DNA of 64,000 nt from Candidatus Sulfopaludibacter sp. SbA3 (GCA_945893365.1 CAMDED010000011.1:1-64000); one strand, 5' to 3'. Shown: positions 8,309 through 17,456, numbered from the stretch's first letter. The notes: a model not told the origin generated them from the sequence alone. Translations and numbers: made by a program.

Positions 8309-9280
8309 CTACTGTTCCCTCCCGGCGGGTACAAAATAAACGGCGGGATTGGAACCGCCGTCGAGGATAAAATAGGGCTGGTTTTCGCCGCCCGCGCCAA
8401 TAAGCGAAAGCGCGTCGCTCGTGAGCGGATCGAGCCCGGTCGGAGTGAAATCGAGTTCCGTTTCGCTGAGCGGCGTCCTGGACGAGACATCGAACACCTT
8501 CAATTTCCGGTCGCCGGCATCGGCTATGAACATCCGTCGCGCGTCGCTCGACAACGCAACGCCCGATGGCGCGGATAAGCCTTCCGCGAAAGGGATCACC
8601 GATCCTGCGTTGAGGAAATCGCGAATTTCAACGATCGCCGCGCCTTCGCGGTCGACGACGAACAAATCCGTCCCTTTACGCGCCAGTAACAAGGCAACCG
8701 GGTTCCGGAAGCTTGCGAGGAGACGTTCCGTCCGCCCGGCCGCCAGCAGGAATACGCCAACGCCCTCGACGCCCGCCACCACGTTGCCCGATGCATCCAC
8801 ACCAAGTGACGCGACGCGTCCTTCCGCCCTCAACTCCGTTACTTCGCCTGCAACCGGCGCTTTGTCCAGATCGCGAATGACTTGCAGGCGGCGGCTGGCG
8901 GAGGAATAAAGAACCGCCGTGGAGGAGTCCGCCGACCAAGCCATGCGTTCGGCATCTGTAAGGGCTCCGTCGACGCCGACTGCAATCGGGGACAGCCGCT
9001 CCAGGCCGCGGACGAGCGAAAGCCGTCCCTCGGAGAGTGCAAGCGCCGCGCGGCCGTCGGGCGAGACCGCAGCTTCATCCAAACCGGAGGCCAAATCGCC
9101 GCCCAGATAGGAAGATCCCGGTACGCCGATGATGGGGCGTACCGAACGCGATCTCTTGTCAAATACGGCTCCCGATACCGGGCCGGAAGGTCCACTCGAC
9201 TCGGCGGCGGCCGCAACCGCAACCAGACCGAATACTAGAGCGATAGGTGTGAATCGTTTTCTCGACATGGGAATCGTCAT
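8309..9280 (-). CDS. Exported beta-propeller-like protein, function unknown
   Basis: A 323-residue protein with an N-terminal signal peptide (MSRKRF then ALVFGLVAVAAAAES). ATG 9280 and the in-frame ATG at 9268 are both possible starts and neither has a clear ribosome site. The body repeats short blades of the type VSPDGRAALALSEG, MAWSADSSTAVLYS, LGVDASGNVVAGV and LSSDARRMFIADAGDRKLKV, which resemble NHL/WD40-like propeller strands. There is no catalytic signature. It is encoded 3 bp before the choice-of-anchor D protein, so they are translated from one message and may form a surface complex. Confidence 0.65.
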   Translation of the reverse strand: MTIPMSRKRFTPIALVFGLVAVAAAAESSGPSGPVSGAVFDKRSRSVRPIIGVPGSSYLGGDLASGLDEAAVSPDGRAALALSEGRLSLVRGLERLSPIAVGVDGALTDAERMAWSADSSTAVLYSSASRRLQVIRDLDKAPVAGEVTELRAEGRVASLGVDASGNVVAGVEGVGVFLLAAGRTERLLASFRNPVALLLARKGTDLFVVDREGAAIVEIRDFLNAGSVIPFAEGLSAPSGVALSSDARRMFIADAGDRKLKVFDVSSRTPLSETELDFTPTGLDPLTSDALSLIGAGGENQPYFILDGGSNPAVYFVPAGREQ

Positions 9281-9320
9281 GAATTATTTTCGAACGGAAC
9301 GGCGCGAGTTGAAGCGCCGC

Positions 9321-9953
9321 TTACCTCGGCCCTCCGACCGTGACGGGTCCGGGCGTGATGCTGACGGGTATCGCCGCCGTGGTGGTTTCGTTGTCGTCGC
9401 CGCGCGACGCTACGACGCCGCCCACGATAGCGGCCACGCCGATCACGGCGATGGCCACCCAAATCTTATTCCTGCCCCCGGTCACCTTCGCGCCGGAACC
9501 GTTGCCCCGGCCGTTGCTCTGACCTATGATCGCGGTCGCGGACTTCGTGCCCGCCGTGGCGGTCACTTTGATATTGAATCGTCCCTCTTCATCGTTGGGT
9601 GTGAAGCCCGAAGCGGCGGCCTTTCCGTCCGCTCCCGAACGCGCGGTCTGCGTCCGCATCCACCCGTTGAAGACTCCGCCCGGACCGGCCGCCGGAAGCT
9701 GGAATACGACTTCCGCTCCCGCCACCGGCTTGTCCGCGTCGTCGCGCACTTCGACGGCCGGCTGTGTCGCGGTCTTGGCTCGCGTGCTGTTCAGCGCGCC
9801 TTCGCCCTGCACGACGATGATTTTCAAGCCGCTCGACTGCTGGACGGCGGGCTGCTGCACCAGACTCGTCTTGGGCGCCTCTTGCGCACCAAGGGCGAAC
9901 GGAAGAAAGAGGGCGCTCGCGGCCCGAAATACTACGGATTTACTAAGATTCAA
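9321..9953 (-). CDS. Exported Big-1/Ig-like protein with C-terminal membrane segment
   Basis: A 210-residue protein that probably begins at TTG 9953: AGGAGG (9958-9963) lies 4 bases upstream and no ATG is better placed. A signal peptide ends near FALGAQE. Residues about 40-150 form one bacterial Ig-like (Big-1/invasin type) domain, with VEVRDDADKPVAGAEVVFQL and a later DGKAAASGFTPN strand. A hydrophobic helix (KIWVAIAVIGVAAIVGGVV) near 165-185 would anchor the C-terminus. It is first in a three-gene run of exported proteins on the minus strand. This suggests a membrane-anchored partner for the two propeller/Hydin-like proteins, but that is inference from position. Confidence 0.65.
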   Translation of the reverse strand: MNLSKSVVFRAASALFLPFALGAQEAPKTSLVQQPAVQQSSGLKIIVVQGEGALNSTRAKTATQPAVEVRDDADKPVAGAEVVFQLPAAGPGGVFNGWMRTQTARSGADGKAAASGFTPNDEEGRFNIKVTATAGTKSATAIIGQSNGRGNGSGAKVTGGRNKIWVAIAVIGVAAIVGGVVASRGDDNETTTAAIPVSITPGPVTVGGPR

Positions 9954-10280
9954 AATGCCTCCTGAAGCAGGTCAGTATATCGCACACGAACGCAAAACCA
10001 CGAATGCCAAACTATGTAGGGCGCATCGAGCGCTGCAATCGTTACACCCTTCCATCGAGTTTACAGCACGCCGGATGCCAACCGCGCAGGCGGCTGTTCC
10101 ATTTATACGTCTCAATCTCAAAAAAGTTCCCAGCAACAAAATCGGATGCACGGGAGTGTCCGGTTTTGGGATCGAGTGTTCGTTCAAGAACATTCGGCTT
10201 CCGTGGATTCCACGTTGTCCGGCGAAAGCCTCGATCGGAAAAAGCTTCGGCCGCTGCATGCCTTAGTCGATAAACCTGCC
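9954..10280. other. Intergenic region without a supported gene
   Basis: 327 bp between malate synthase and the exported-protein operon, both on the minus strand. A 95-codon minus-strand frame exists here but has no start context or recognisable protein character. The region holds the second copy of the stop-codon repeat (10257-10274), the 3' end of any malate synthase message and presumably the promoter of the downstream operon. Confidence 0.4.
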
Positions 10281-10292
10281 TCAGTCGATAAA
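10257..10292 (-). repeat. 18-bp tandem duplication spanning the malate synthase stop codon
   Basis: On the minus strand, TTTATCGACTGAGGCAGG (10292-10275) is followed directly by TTTATCGACTAAGGCATG (10274-10257), matching at 16 of 18 bases. The first unit encodes the last residues FID and the TGA stop. The second repeats FID in the same frame with a TAA stop, so a readthrough product would be extended by only five residues (GRFID). Confidence 0.85.
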
Positions 10293-11885
10293 ATCGTAGG
10301 CGACCGTGGTCAGAAAATCCGAGAATCCCTCGCCGGTCATCATTTGGCCAAAGAGCTTCGCCGCCAGCGGAAAGCGCCCCTCGTCGTACCGCGCGCCGCC
10401 CAGTTGGCTGCGCAGTTTCGACAGTACCTCGGGAATGATCCGTTCCACCAATTCGGCTGTCACCACCCGCCCGTCGTTCATCTTCGCGTGATGCCGAATC
10501 CACTGCCAAACCTGGACGCGAGAAATCTCGGCCGTGGCCGCGTCTTCCATCAGGTTGTAGATCGGCACGCAGCCGTTGCCGCCCAGCCAGGCCTCGAGAT
10601 ACTGAATGCCCACATCCACGTTCAATCGCAGCCCATCTTCGGTGATCTCGCCTCCCGGCACCGCGATGAGATCGGCAGCCGAGATGTCGACATGCGGTTT
10701 CACGAGATCGATCTGATTGGGCCCGGTCATGTAATCGTCAAAAACGGTCTTCGCGATCGGAATCAGGCCCGGGTGCGCGACCCAGGTGCCGTCATGACCG
10801 GCCTTCACCTCCCGAAGTTTGTCCTGACGGACCTTGTCGAGAGCCTTCTCGTTCGCTTCCGGATCGCCCTTGATCGGGATCTGCGCCGCCATGCCGCCCA
10901 TTGCGTGGATGCCCCTGCGGTGGCAGGTCTGAATCAGCAATTGCACGTAGGAGTTGAGGAAGGGCCGGTCCATGGTGACCTGAGCGCGGTTCGGAAGCAC
11001 GAAATCCGCTCGATCCCGGAATTTCTTGATGAAGCTGAAAATGTAATCCCAGCGGCCGCAGTTGAGGCCGGCGGAATGCTCGCGCAGCTCGTACAGGATC
11101 TCGTCCATCTGGAAAGAAGCGAGAATCGTCTCGATGAGCACGGTCGCGCGCACGCTGCCTCGCGGCACGCCGAGGGCTTCCTGCGACGCGAGAAAAACGT
11201 CGTTCCAAAGGCGCGCCTCGAGATAGCTCTCCATCTTCGGCAGGTAGAAATACGGTCCGCTGCCCCTCGCCAGAAGCGTCTGCGCATTGTGGAAAAAGTA
11301 GAGCCCGAAGTCGAACAGAGAGGCGGAAATCGGCTGGCCGTCCACTATTACGTGCTTCTCGACGAGGTGCCAGCCCCGCGGCCTGACCAGCAACGTCGCC
11401 ACGTTCTCCTTCAGCGCGTACTGCTTGCCTTCGGGACTGGCGTAGGTAATCGAGCCGTTCGCGGCGTCGCGGACGTTGGCTTGTCCTTCGATATTGTTCT
11501 GCCATGTCGGCGAATTCGCATCTTCGAAATCGGCCATGAAAACATTCGCGCCGGAGTTGAGCGCGTTGATGACCATCTTGCGGTCGACCGGTCCCGTGAT
11601 CTCCACGCGGCGGTCGAGAAGGTCCCGTGGAATCGGCGCGACCTTCCATTCGGCGGCGCGCACCGTGGCGGTCTCGTCGAGGAAACCGGGGAGCGCCCCT
11701 TGCTGGATTTGCAGTTGCCGCGCGACGCGGGCGGCGAGCAGGGCCCGGCGTCTTGATTCGAATCGACGCGCAAGCGAGGCGACGAAACCGACCGCCTCCG
11801 GCGTCAGAATTTCGGCGTAGACGCCGGTGGAGGAAGAAGCGGGAATCTCGACGCCCGGAAGGGTGGAAGTTGCTGGTGTAGACAT
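10281..11885 (-). CDS. aceB: Malate synthase A
   Basis: A 534-residue glyoxylate-shunt enzyme that condenses glyoxylate with acetyl-CoA to malate in the cytoplasm, the usual length for isoform A. Recognisable segments are the Mg/substrate region [19 protein letters not shown] with the catalytic Arg, YFYLPKMES, the helix [26 protein letters not shown], and [19 protein letters not shown], whose Asp is the catalytic base. Isocitrate lyase is not in the window, so the two shunt genes are not adjacent here. The start ATG 11885 precedes [11 protein letters not shown]. The stop codon lies inside a tandem duplication, described separately. Confidence 0.95.
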   Translation of the reverse strand: MSTPATSTLPGVEIPASSSTGVYAEILTPEAVGFVASLARRFESRRRALLAARVARQLQIQQGALPGFLDETATVRAAEWKVAPIPRDLLDRRVEITGPVDRKMVINALNSGANVFMADFEDANSPTWQNNIEGQANVRDAANGSITYASPEGKQYALKENVATLLVRPRGWHLVEKHVIVDGQPISASLFDFGLYFFHNAQTLLARGSGPYFYLPKMESYLEARLWNDVFLASQEALGVPRGSVRATVLIETILASFQMDEILYELREHSAGLNCGRWDYIFSFIKKFRDRADFVLPNRAQVTMDRPFLNSYVQLLIQTCHRRGIHAMGGMAAQIPIKGDPEANEKALDKVRQDKLREVKAGHDGTWVAHPGLIPIAKTVFDDYMTGPNQIDLVKPHVDISAADLIAVPGGEITEDGLRLNVDVGIQYLEAWLGGNGCVPIYNLMEDAATAEISRVQVWQWIRHHAKMNDGRVVTAELVERIIPEVLSKLRSQLGGARYDEGRFPLAAKLFGQMMTGEGFSDFLTTVAYDFID

Positions 11886-12427
11886 GCGACGTTTATTCTA
11901 CAGGAAAATCGGTTGGCGCGATGCTTCAAAATTATCCAAATACAAGATTCCTGAAACGGGGGCCCGATTCCAATCCTGAAAATGGAGCGGCAAGTCGCGC
12001 GCGGCAAGATCGGAACCCGACATCGACGAAAAGGTGAAAGGCTTCCACGCAAACCAAACACCCGATTTTTGAGATCATTCCCGAATTGGAAACGAAACCG
12101 CGTTTCAAGAGCGTTCTTCGATTGGAAAATGCAACGCTCGCACAGTCTTAGTCCGGTCCTGCCGATTTGAGGCGCACCGGCATTCGCCAGGATGGCGTCG
12201 GCGAGCCGTCAATCGACCCGCGCGGCGGCCGCCTCGGCCTACATCCGGAACAACAATGTTGCGTGTCGAAGAGTGAAATCGCCGGTCGCGCGGGCGTGAA
12301 CGATCGCCGCGACCCGGGCCGGATTCCCAAGTCTCCGTTTTACGCCGACATGGGGTTTGTGCCGGGCTGCTTTGTGTGATACAAACGGACTTGTGCTGCA
12401 AAATCGCGCGGATCTCTGAAACGCTTA
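11886..12427. other. Long intergenic region, divergent promoters expected
   Basis: 542 bp between malate synthase (minus) and the response regulator (plus). Several 60-100 codon frames exist on both strands, but none has ribosome-site support or protein-like composition. A short inverted repeat, TTTGT/ACAAA around 12369-12383, lies about 45 bp before the response-regulator start and may be part of its control region. No RNA gene was recognised. Confidence 0.35.
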
Positions 12428-12799
12428 ATGAATAAACTCAAACCCGCCTCGGTTTTGATCGTGGACGACGATCCGGCGGTCCTTGCGGTCTTGCGGAGCA
12501 TCTTGACGGAATCCGGCTATGAGGTCGCCGATGCGATGGACGGCCGAAAGGCCGTGGCGAAGTTCCGTTTGGCGCGGCCCGACGTCGTGATTACCGACAT
12601 TGTGATGCCCGATCAGGAAGGCGTCGAGACCATAAGCCTATTGAAGAGGGAATCGCCCGGGTTGAAGATCATCGCCATGTCGGGCGCGATCGGGGGCCGG
12701 TACCTGAGAGTCGCGGAGCTAATGGGAGCCGATGCCACGCTTCAGAAGCCGATCAAGACCGACCAGTTGCTCGATGCTCTCAAGAAGGTGCTTCGATAG
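12428..12799 (+). CDS. Single-domain response regulator (CheY-like receiver)
   Basis: A 123-residue stand-alone receiver domain with the full phosphorylation site: acidic pair in VDDDP (D13-D15), phospho-acceptor D57 in VVITDIVMP, S85 in AMSGA and K107 in LQKPIK. No output domain follows, so it acts by protein contact, as in chemotaxis or phosphorelays. No histidine kinase gene lies nearby. The start ATG 12428 (MNKLKPASVL) is the only sensible one. It converges on the tRNA gene, with 11 bp between its stop and the tRNA end. Confidence 0.9.
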   Translation: MNKLKPASVLIVDDDPAVLAVLRSILTESGYEVADAMDGRKAVAKFRLARPDVVITDIVMPDQEGVETISLLKRESPGLKIIAMSGAIGGRYLRVAELMGADATLQKPIKTDQLLDALKKVLR

Positions 12800-12810
12800 G
12801 AGCGCGGGAC

Positions 12811-12887
12811 TGGTGGCGGCGCGCAGACTCGAACTGCGGACCTAGGGATTATGAGACCCTCGCTCTAGCCGGCTGAGCTACGCCGCC
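12811..12887 (-). tRNA. tRNA with CAT anticodon (elongator tRNA-Met, or tRNA-Ile2)
   Basis: The minus strand folds into a full cloverleaf. Acceptor GGCGGCG (12887-12881) pairs perfectly with CGCCGCC (12821-12815). D arm is GCTC...GAGC. The anticodon loop is CTCATAA with anticodon CAT; the stem is AGGGT/TCCCT, with one T-T mismatch next to the loop. The T arm is CGCAG TTCGAGT CTGCG, followed by discriminator A and an encoded CCA. It is not the initiator type, because the acceptor starts with a paired G-C. A CAT anticodon is shared by elongator Met and lysidine-modified Ile2; I favour Met. Confidence 0.95.
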
Positions 12888-12987
12888 CCCTTCCAATTGA
12901 CGCTTTCGTCATTCTAGCAGATCCGGCAAGTTGCCACCTGTTTCTCGCAATCGAAACCAATCGAAACAGTTGTTTCGCCACAAAACC

Positions 12988-14496
12988 TTAACCCAGTCCG
13001 CGCCCAAGCGCCCGGCGCAGCAGGTTATCCGTGATCTTTTGCACACGCGCATCCGGACCGTGGGGCCGTACTCCGTGCGACCACGGCAGCATGTGACCCG
13101 GCGGGGAGGAAAGCCCCTGCGCCCACCAAATCGTGGAAGCGTTGAATACAAAGTTCCTCTTCGGACCCGGATAAATGGTTGCGGTCCATCGCACCGGGCG
13201 GACACCGCCGCTCAGAGCAACCCCTTCGGCAACGACCTCGAGGCCCTGTATGTTCGCCGGTTCGCCATGGAACTCCCAACCCACGAGCCCCGGCACGCGG
13301 TCGCCTTTTTTCATCCCTGTGCCCGTAAACATCCAGTTCTCCGGCCGCGTCACGATCCAGTCGTCACCTCCGTTGAACGGATACGGACTGCGCGCGCCCA
13401 TCAGCAAGGCCTCGTTCGGTCCGGTTTCGGGAAACGGATACTTGTAAAACTCCTTTTTCTCGACTTCACTGGCTCCGCCGTACCTGCCGCGGCGGCTGAT
13501 AATCCGGTTCCGCACGCCCGAGCCGCTCGGCTCAAATGGCGAAATTCCGCAAACGGAGTTGCCCGACAGGAACAAATGCGTGACACCGGCTTTTACCGCT
13601 CCCATGGCGGCTTCGTACTGCCGCACGTCCCAGTACTCGTCATGGCCAATGCTGACGAACACCTTCGAGCGCAGCGGTTGAGCCGCGTCGATCATGTCGG
13701 AGTTCGAGCAGTAAGTTACGTCGTACCCGCGACTCTCCAACCAGTAGCACAGCGGAAACTCCCACAGCAGAAATTCACCCGAACCGATGGAGAGCGGGTG
13801 ATCGAAGATCTGCGCATACTTCCCGTAGGGCCGGTCGAAGCTCCCGGCCACATCGGGGGCCCAGGAATGGCGCGGGTCGGTATACATCGAATAGTCGTCG
13901 GGCCAGCGATTGTAGGCCTGCCACGTGTTGTCGCTGCACTGAAACAGAATGTCGGCGCGCCGCCGGTCCCGCACGATGAAGACAATGTAACTCTGCCAGG
14001 CATGCGCATTCACGCTCTCCGCGATGCGTGCGAGACGGCCGAGATAGACGCCGCTTGGCCAGTCCGCCGGAATTTTGACCTCGGCCGTGGGCTCCCAGCG
14101 GCACTCTCGCAGCCGCCGTTCCCCGATGGGCGCCTCCGGCTGCGTTTTTCCTTCAAACGGCCCCAGCACTGCGACCCGCCGCGCGCCCTGGGCGCCGTAG
14201 TAGCCCATGCGGAAGATTTCAATTTCAAATTTTCCCGGCGGATTCGCGCTAACCATGATCCGCATGGTTTGCTCCGCTTCGATGCTTTGATGCGAGCAGT
14301 AGCCTTCGATCAGGCGCGTGCGAAACCGGCTGCGTCCGTCGAGCTTGACGTTGGTCAGTTGCCAGTCCGCGCCGGGCTTCGCATTTTCCTTCCGCACAAG
14401 ATCCGAGGTGGCGGCCGGCAGCGTGGCCGCGCTTAGCGGCAATGCCAAGGTAGTCTGCAACAGATTTCTGCGGCTTGGATGCTTACCGTCGATCAT
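12988..14496 (-). CDS. Tat-exported N,N-dimethylformamidase beta-subunit-like protein
   Basis: A 502-residue protein with a twin-arginine signal (SRRNLLQTTLALPL, cleavage near residue 28). The body matches the large/beta subunit of N,N-dimethylformamidase: a beta-sandwich N-terminal part (FEIEIFRMGYYG, then DWPSGVYLGRL) and a C-terminal half with DNTWQAYNRWPDDYSMY, the SIGHDEYWD motif and SGNSVCGI. The true dimethylformamidase hydrolyses amide solvents using a mononuclear iron. Most family members, like this one, have no proven substrate and no small alpha subunit beside them. Export by Tat suggests a cofactor is inserted before secretion. It ends 100 bp from the tRNA. Confidence 0.75.
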   Translation of the reverse strand: MIDGKHPSRRNLLQTTLALPLSAATLPAATSDLVRKENAKPGADWQLTNVKLDGRSRFRTRLIEGYCSHQSIEAEQTMRIMVSANPPGKFEIEIFRMGYYGAQGARRVAVLGPFEGKTQPEAPIGERRLRECRWEPTAEVKIPADWPSGVYLGRLARIAESVNAHAWQSYIVFIVRDRRRADILFQCSDNTWQAYNRWPDDYSMYTDPRHSWAPDVAGSFDRPYGKYAQIFDHPLSIGSGEFLLWEFPLCYWLESRGYDVTYCSNSDMIDAAQPLRSKVFVSIGHDEYWDVRQYEAAMGAVKAGVTHLFLSGNSVCGISPFEPSGSGVRNRIISRRGRYGGASEVEKKEFYKYPFPETGPNEALLMGARSPYPFNGGDDWIVTRPENWMFTGTGMKKGDRVPGLVGWEFHGEPANIQGLEVVAEGVALSGGVRPVRWTATIYPGPKRNFVFNASTIWWAQGLSSPPGHMLPWSHGVRPHGPDARVQKITDNLLRRALGRGLG

Positions 14497-14681
14497 AGCC
14501 TCATCCTCGTCATACCTGCTCTTGATAATACATCCTCCCCTCGTTCTTGCGGCGATCCGCGCCGCCTGCGTGCCGGCTTCCGGCCTTCATACCGGACGGC
14601 GCCGATTCACTTCCATCTCATAATCGTTTCCACCTGAGGTAGAATATCTCGGAAGGTACCTGGGGAGGCTTTCGAGATCAA

Positions 14682-14906
14682 ATGTCCGATCGTGGTTATC
14701 TTTTTCTATTCAGCATTGTCGTAATCATCGTTTCGTTGGCTGCCGCCGTCTGGCAGATCGTTTCCGGCGCGGCCGCGTCGCTCGACGGTCTGTTCCTGAT
14801 TCTGGTTTGCGGGCTGGTTGCATTCGCATTTGCCCTGTACGTGAAGTTCCTACTCCGAACGGCTTTGGAACCCGATAAGCCGGCCGGAGCAAAAGCCAAG
14901 AAATAG
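14682..14906 (+). CDS. Small two-helix membrane protein, unknown function
   Basis: A 74-residue protein with two predicted membrane helices (LFLFSIVVIIVSLAAAVW and LFLILVCGLVAFAFALYV) and a basic, Lys-rich C-terminal tail. GGGGAGG lies upstream but rather far from ATG 14682; TAGAAT at about 14640 is a possible -10. The gene is divergent from the dimethylformamidase-like gene. No family was recognised. Confidence 0.6.
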   Translation: MSDRGYLFLFSIVVIIVSLAAAVWQIVSGAAASLDGLFLILVCGLVAFAFALYVKFLLRTALEPDKPAGAKAKK

Positions 14907-15033
14907 GCCTTCGGAAGATCAATCGGGGCGGGCCGTTACCGCCCGCAGTTCATCTGGCTTAGCCCTCCCGTTCAACCTGCGGAGCCCAGCCGGAGCGGGC
15001 CTTGACCGCCCGTTTCTCGTTGAAACCAAAGCG

Positions 15034-15049
15034 CTAGTAACGTCTAGTA
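15034..15049. promoter_or_regulatory. Direct CTAGTA repeats upstream of the ABC importer operon
   Basis: CTAGTA occurs at 15034-15039 and again at 15044-15049, exactly one helical turn apart, about 65 bp before the first permease start. A related inverted element (TGGTACTA) follows at once. This spacing suits a dimeric regulator binding one DNA face, but no regulator is known. Confidence 0.3.
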
Positions 15050-15113
15050 GCTTGGTACTAACAGCTTTATACTATCCGATTTCTCTTGCCTTGGACCGGC
15101 TCGTGAACTGATA

Positions 15114-15899
15114 ATGAAGGAGTTTTACAAAAAACTTAGAATGACTTTTCCACGCAAGCTGCTGCCATTTTCCGCCATTGCGGTCTTGATCGTGCTTTGG
15201 CACATTTCCATAGCGCGGAGCGATTCGAGCATTCTTCCAGGTCCCTGGGCCGTTGTCTTGGGCATTGCGGAGCTCGCTCAAAAAGGACTCCTCTTGAAGT
15301 ACATCGTAGCGTCACTTTTTCGAGTCACCTGGGGCTACCTACTTGCCGCGTCGCTCGGCATTCCTTTTGGCCTTCTGCTTGGCTGGTATCAGCGCGGGGA
15401 AAAGGCATTCAATCCGATTATCCAGATTTTGCGTCCCATATCGCCTTTGGCCTGGATTCCAATTGCGATTCTTTGGTTCGGCGTCGGGGATAGCGCCGCA
15501 ATTTACCTGATCTTCCTGGCTTCCTTTTTGCCGTTGACGGTTACTGCTATGAACGCAGTGCGAAACATCCCGGCGGTGAACTTGAACGCGGGCCGGAATT
15601 TCGGACTGTCGGAAGGGCAGGTGATCACAAGAATCTTGTATCCGGCTGTGGCTCCTTACCTGATTGTCGGACTGCGAATCACCCTGGGGATCGCCTGGCT
15701 GGTGGTGGTAGCCGCCGAGATGATCGCCGTGAACTCGGGACTCGGCTTCCTGATCATCGACGCGCGCAACGCCGGCAACCGCTACGACTTGGTGGTCGCG
15801 GGAATGGTGATGATCGGCTTGCTCGGAATCGTGCTCGATATAGGCATGAGAAATCTCGAAAAAATGAAATCCATTCGTTGGGGTTACGGAGGAAATTGA
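15114..15899 (+). CDS. ABC transporter permease 1 (NitT/TauT type)
   Basis: A 261-residue inner-membrane permease with about six helices. It carries the EAA-type ATPase-contact loop (AGRNFGLSEGQVITRILYPAVAPYL, spanning roughly residues 163-187) and the family-typical segments RPISPLAWIPIAILWFG and AEMIAVNSGLGFLI. The nitrate/sulfonate/bicarbonate import family uses such permeases as dimers. Start ATG 15114 lacks a good ribosome site, and an in-frame ATG at 15141 is an alternative. It overlaps the ATPase gene by one base (TGATG). A second, very similar permease is encoded after the ATPase, so the importer may use a heterodimeric channel. Confidence 0.9.
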   Translation: MKEFYKKLRMTFPRKLLPFSAIAVLIVLWHISIARSDSSILPGPWAVVLGIAELAQKGLLLKYIVASLFRVTWGYLLAASLGIPFGLLLGWYQRGEKAFNPIIQILRPISPLAWIPIAILWFGVGDSAAIYLIFLASFLPLTVTAMNAVRNIPAVNLNAGRNFGLSEGQVITRILYPAVAPYLIVGLRITLGIAWLVVVAAEMIAVNSGLGFLIIDARNAGNRYDLVVAGMVMIGLLGIVLDIGMRNLEKMKSIRWGYGGN

Positions 15900-16690
15900 T
15901 GGCTCAAGGTGTAACGACCACGCCGGAACGCGCGATTGAAACGGCGAAGATCAACGTCCGCGGTGTAAATATGGTCTTCAAGCGCGATGGCAACGAAGTA
16001 AACGTTCTCGAAAATATTAGTTTGCAGGCCCGCAAGGGTGAGTTCGTCTGCATTCTGGGGCCTTCCGGTTGCGGCAAATCGACGCTGCTCAACATCGCCG
16101 GTGGTTTCTTAAAGGCCACGTCGGGCAGCATCACCATTGATGGTGAAGTGGTAAACGGACCCGACCCAAGGCGCATCTTCGTCTTCCAGGAACGAGGCGT
16201 TTTCCCCTGGATGACAGTCGAAGGCAATATTGGTTTCGGCCTGTTCAAGTTATCCGCGGAAGAGCGCCGGAAGCGCATCGCGTACTATGTGAAACTCGTG
16301 GGGCTGCAGGGCTTCGAGCAGGCCTATCCCCAGGAACTATCGGGTGGCATGAAGCAGCGCGTCGAAGTGGCGCGGGCTCTTGCGGTGAACCCCGACGTCC
16401 TCTACCTGGACGAGCCATTTGGCGCGCTCGACTCGATTACGCGCCTCATTATGCGCAGCGAGCTGCTTCGGATCTGGGAAGCCGAACGAAAGACAATCCT
16501 GTTCGTCACCCACGATATTGAGGAGTCCGTGCAGCTTGCCGACCGGGTCATCGTGATGTCGGCGCGGCCGGCTACCATACGCCGGATCGTCGAGATCGAC
16601 ATTCCGCACCCCCGTGACATCAGCTCGCCCCGATATCTCGAATTGCGCGATAGTATCTTCGAAGAAATTGGCTTGGCCCACAAGGTTTGA
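15899..16690 (+). CDS. ABC transporter ATP-binding protein (NitT/TauT type)
   Basis: A 263-residue ATPase that powers the importer. It has Walker A GPSGCGKS, a Q-loop near FVFQERGVFPWMTV, signature LSGGMKQRVEVARAL, Walker B VLYLDEPFGALD and the switch His in VTHDIEES. The start ATG 15899 is chosen over an upstream in-frame ATG because GGAGGA (15888-15893) is correctly placed and the gene then overlaps the permease stop by a single base. The next permease follows after 4 bp. The substrate is not deducible from the ATPase. Confidence 0.93.
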   Translation: MAQGVTTTPERAIETAKINVRGVNMVFKRDGNEVNVLENISLQARKGEFVCILGPSGCGKSTLLNIAGGFLKATSGSITIDGEVVNGPDPRRIFVFQERGVFPWMTVEGNIGFGLFKLSAEERRKRIAYYVKLVGLQGFEQAYPQELSGGMKQRVEVARALAVNPDVLYLDEPFGALDSITRLIMRSELLRIWEAERKTILFVTHDIEESVQLADRVIVMSARPATIRRIVEIDIPHPRDISSPRYLELRDSIFEEIGLAHKV

Positions 16691-16694
16691 CGCC

Positions 16695-17456
16695 ATGAAA
16701 CGTTGGGAATCCTACTTCTGGCCTTTACTGGCACTGGGAATCGTTCTGATTCTATGGCGTCAGGGAGTCGTTTACAGCGGCACGAAGGTCTTTCCGTCTC
16801 CGTTCGATGTGCAGCGGGGTCTCGCCGAATTGATCCGCAAAGGGCTGCTTTGGGGATATATAGGGGATTCCCTGTTCCGTGTCGGCGTAGGCTATGCCCT
16901 TGCCATCGTCCTGGGAATTCCCGCCGGAATTATTCTTGGCTGGTATCCGAAGGCTGCGACGGCTTTCAATCCCGTCATCCAGTTGATGCGGCCCATCAGC
17001 CCGCTGGCCTGGATTCCGTTGTCGATCGTCTGGTTCGGCGTTAGCAACTTAGCGGCTATCTTTCTGATCTTCATGGCGTCGTTTTTTCCGGTCGTGGTAG
17101 CGACGATGAATGGCGTCCACAACGTGCCGCCCATGATGCGCAATGCGGGTATCAACTTCGGTCTGTCGCCCGCGGATCTGTTTCGGCGTGTCATCTTCCC
17201 AGCCGCGCTGCCTCAAGTGCTTGTGGGACTGCGCATCGCCCTCGGTATCTCCTGGCTGGTCGTGGTAGCGGCGGAAATGATCGCCGTCGATTCGGGTTTG
17301 GGCTATCTGATTATCGATTCGCGCAACGCTGGGAAGCGCTACGATCTGGTGGTCGCAGGCATGCTTCTGATCGGCGTCATCGGTCTTTGTCTCGATCTCT
17401 CCATACGCAGAGTCGAGTTGCTGAAATCAGTTCGCTGGGGGTTCCGGAATGAGTGA
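16695..17456 (+). CDS. ABC transporter permease 2 (NitT/TauT type)
   Basis: A 253-residue permease beginning at ATG 16695 (MKRWESYF), 4 bp after the ATPase; the frame extends upstream only inside the ATPase gene. It is clearly a paralogue of permease 1, sharing RPISPLAWIP, LVVVAAEMIAV, SGLGYLIIDSRNAGKRYDL and a C-terminal SVRWGF that mirrors SIRWGY in permease 1. The duplication probably arose within this operon lineage. It overlaps the binding-protein gene by 8 bp. Confidence 0.9.
   Translation: MKRWESYFWPLLALGIVLILWRQGVVYSGTKVFPSPFDVQRGLAELIRKGLLWGYIGDSLFRVGVGYALAIVLGIPAGIILGWYPKAATAFNPVIQLMRPISPLAWIPLSIVWFGVSNLAAIFLIFMASFFPVVVATMNGVHNVPPMMRNAGINFGLSPADLFRRVIFPAALPQVLVGLRIALGISWLVVVAAEMIAVDSGLGYLIIDSRNAGKRYDLVVAGMLLIGVIGLCLDLSIRRVELLKSVRWGFRNE

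Noticed and set aside
10146-11756. 536-codon plus-strand open frame
   Set aside because: Exact antisense shadow of malate synthase, His/Arg/Val-rich, without a ribosome site.
12931-14436. 501-codon plus-strand open frame
   Set aside because: Antisense shadow of the dimethylformamidase-like gene.
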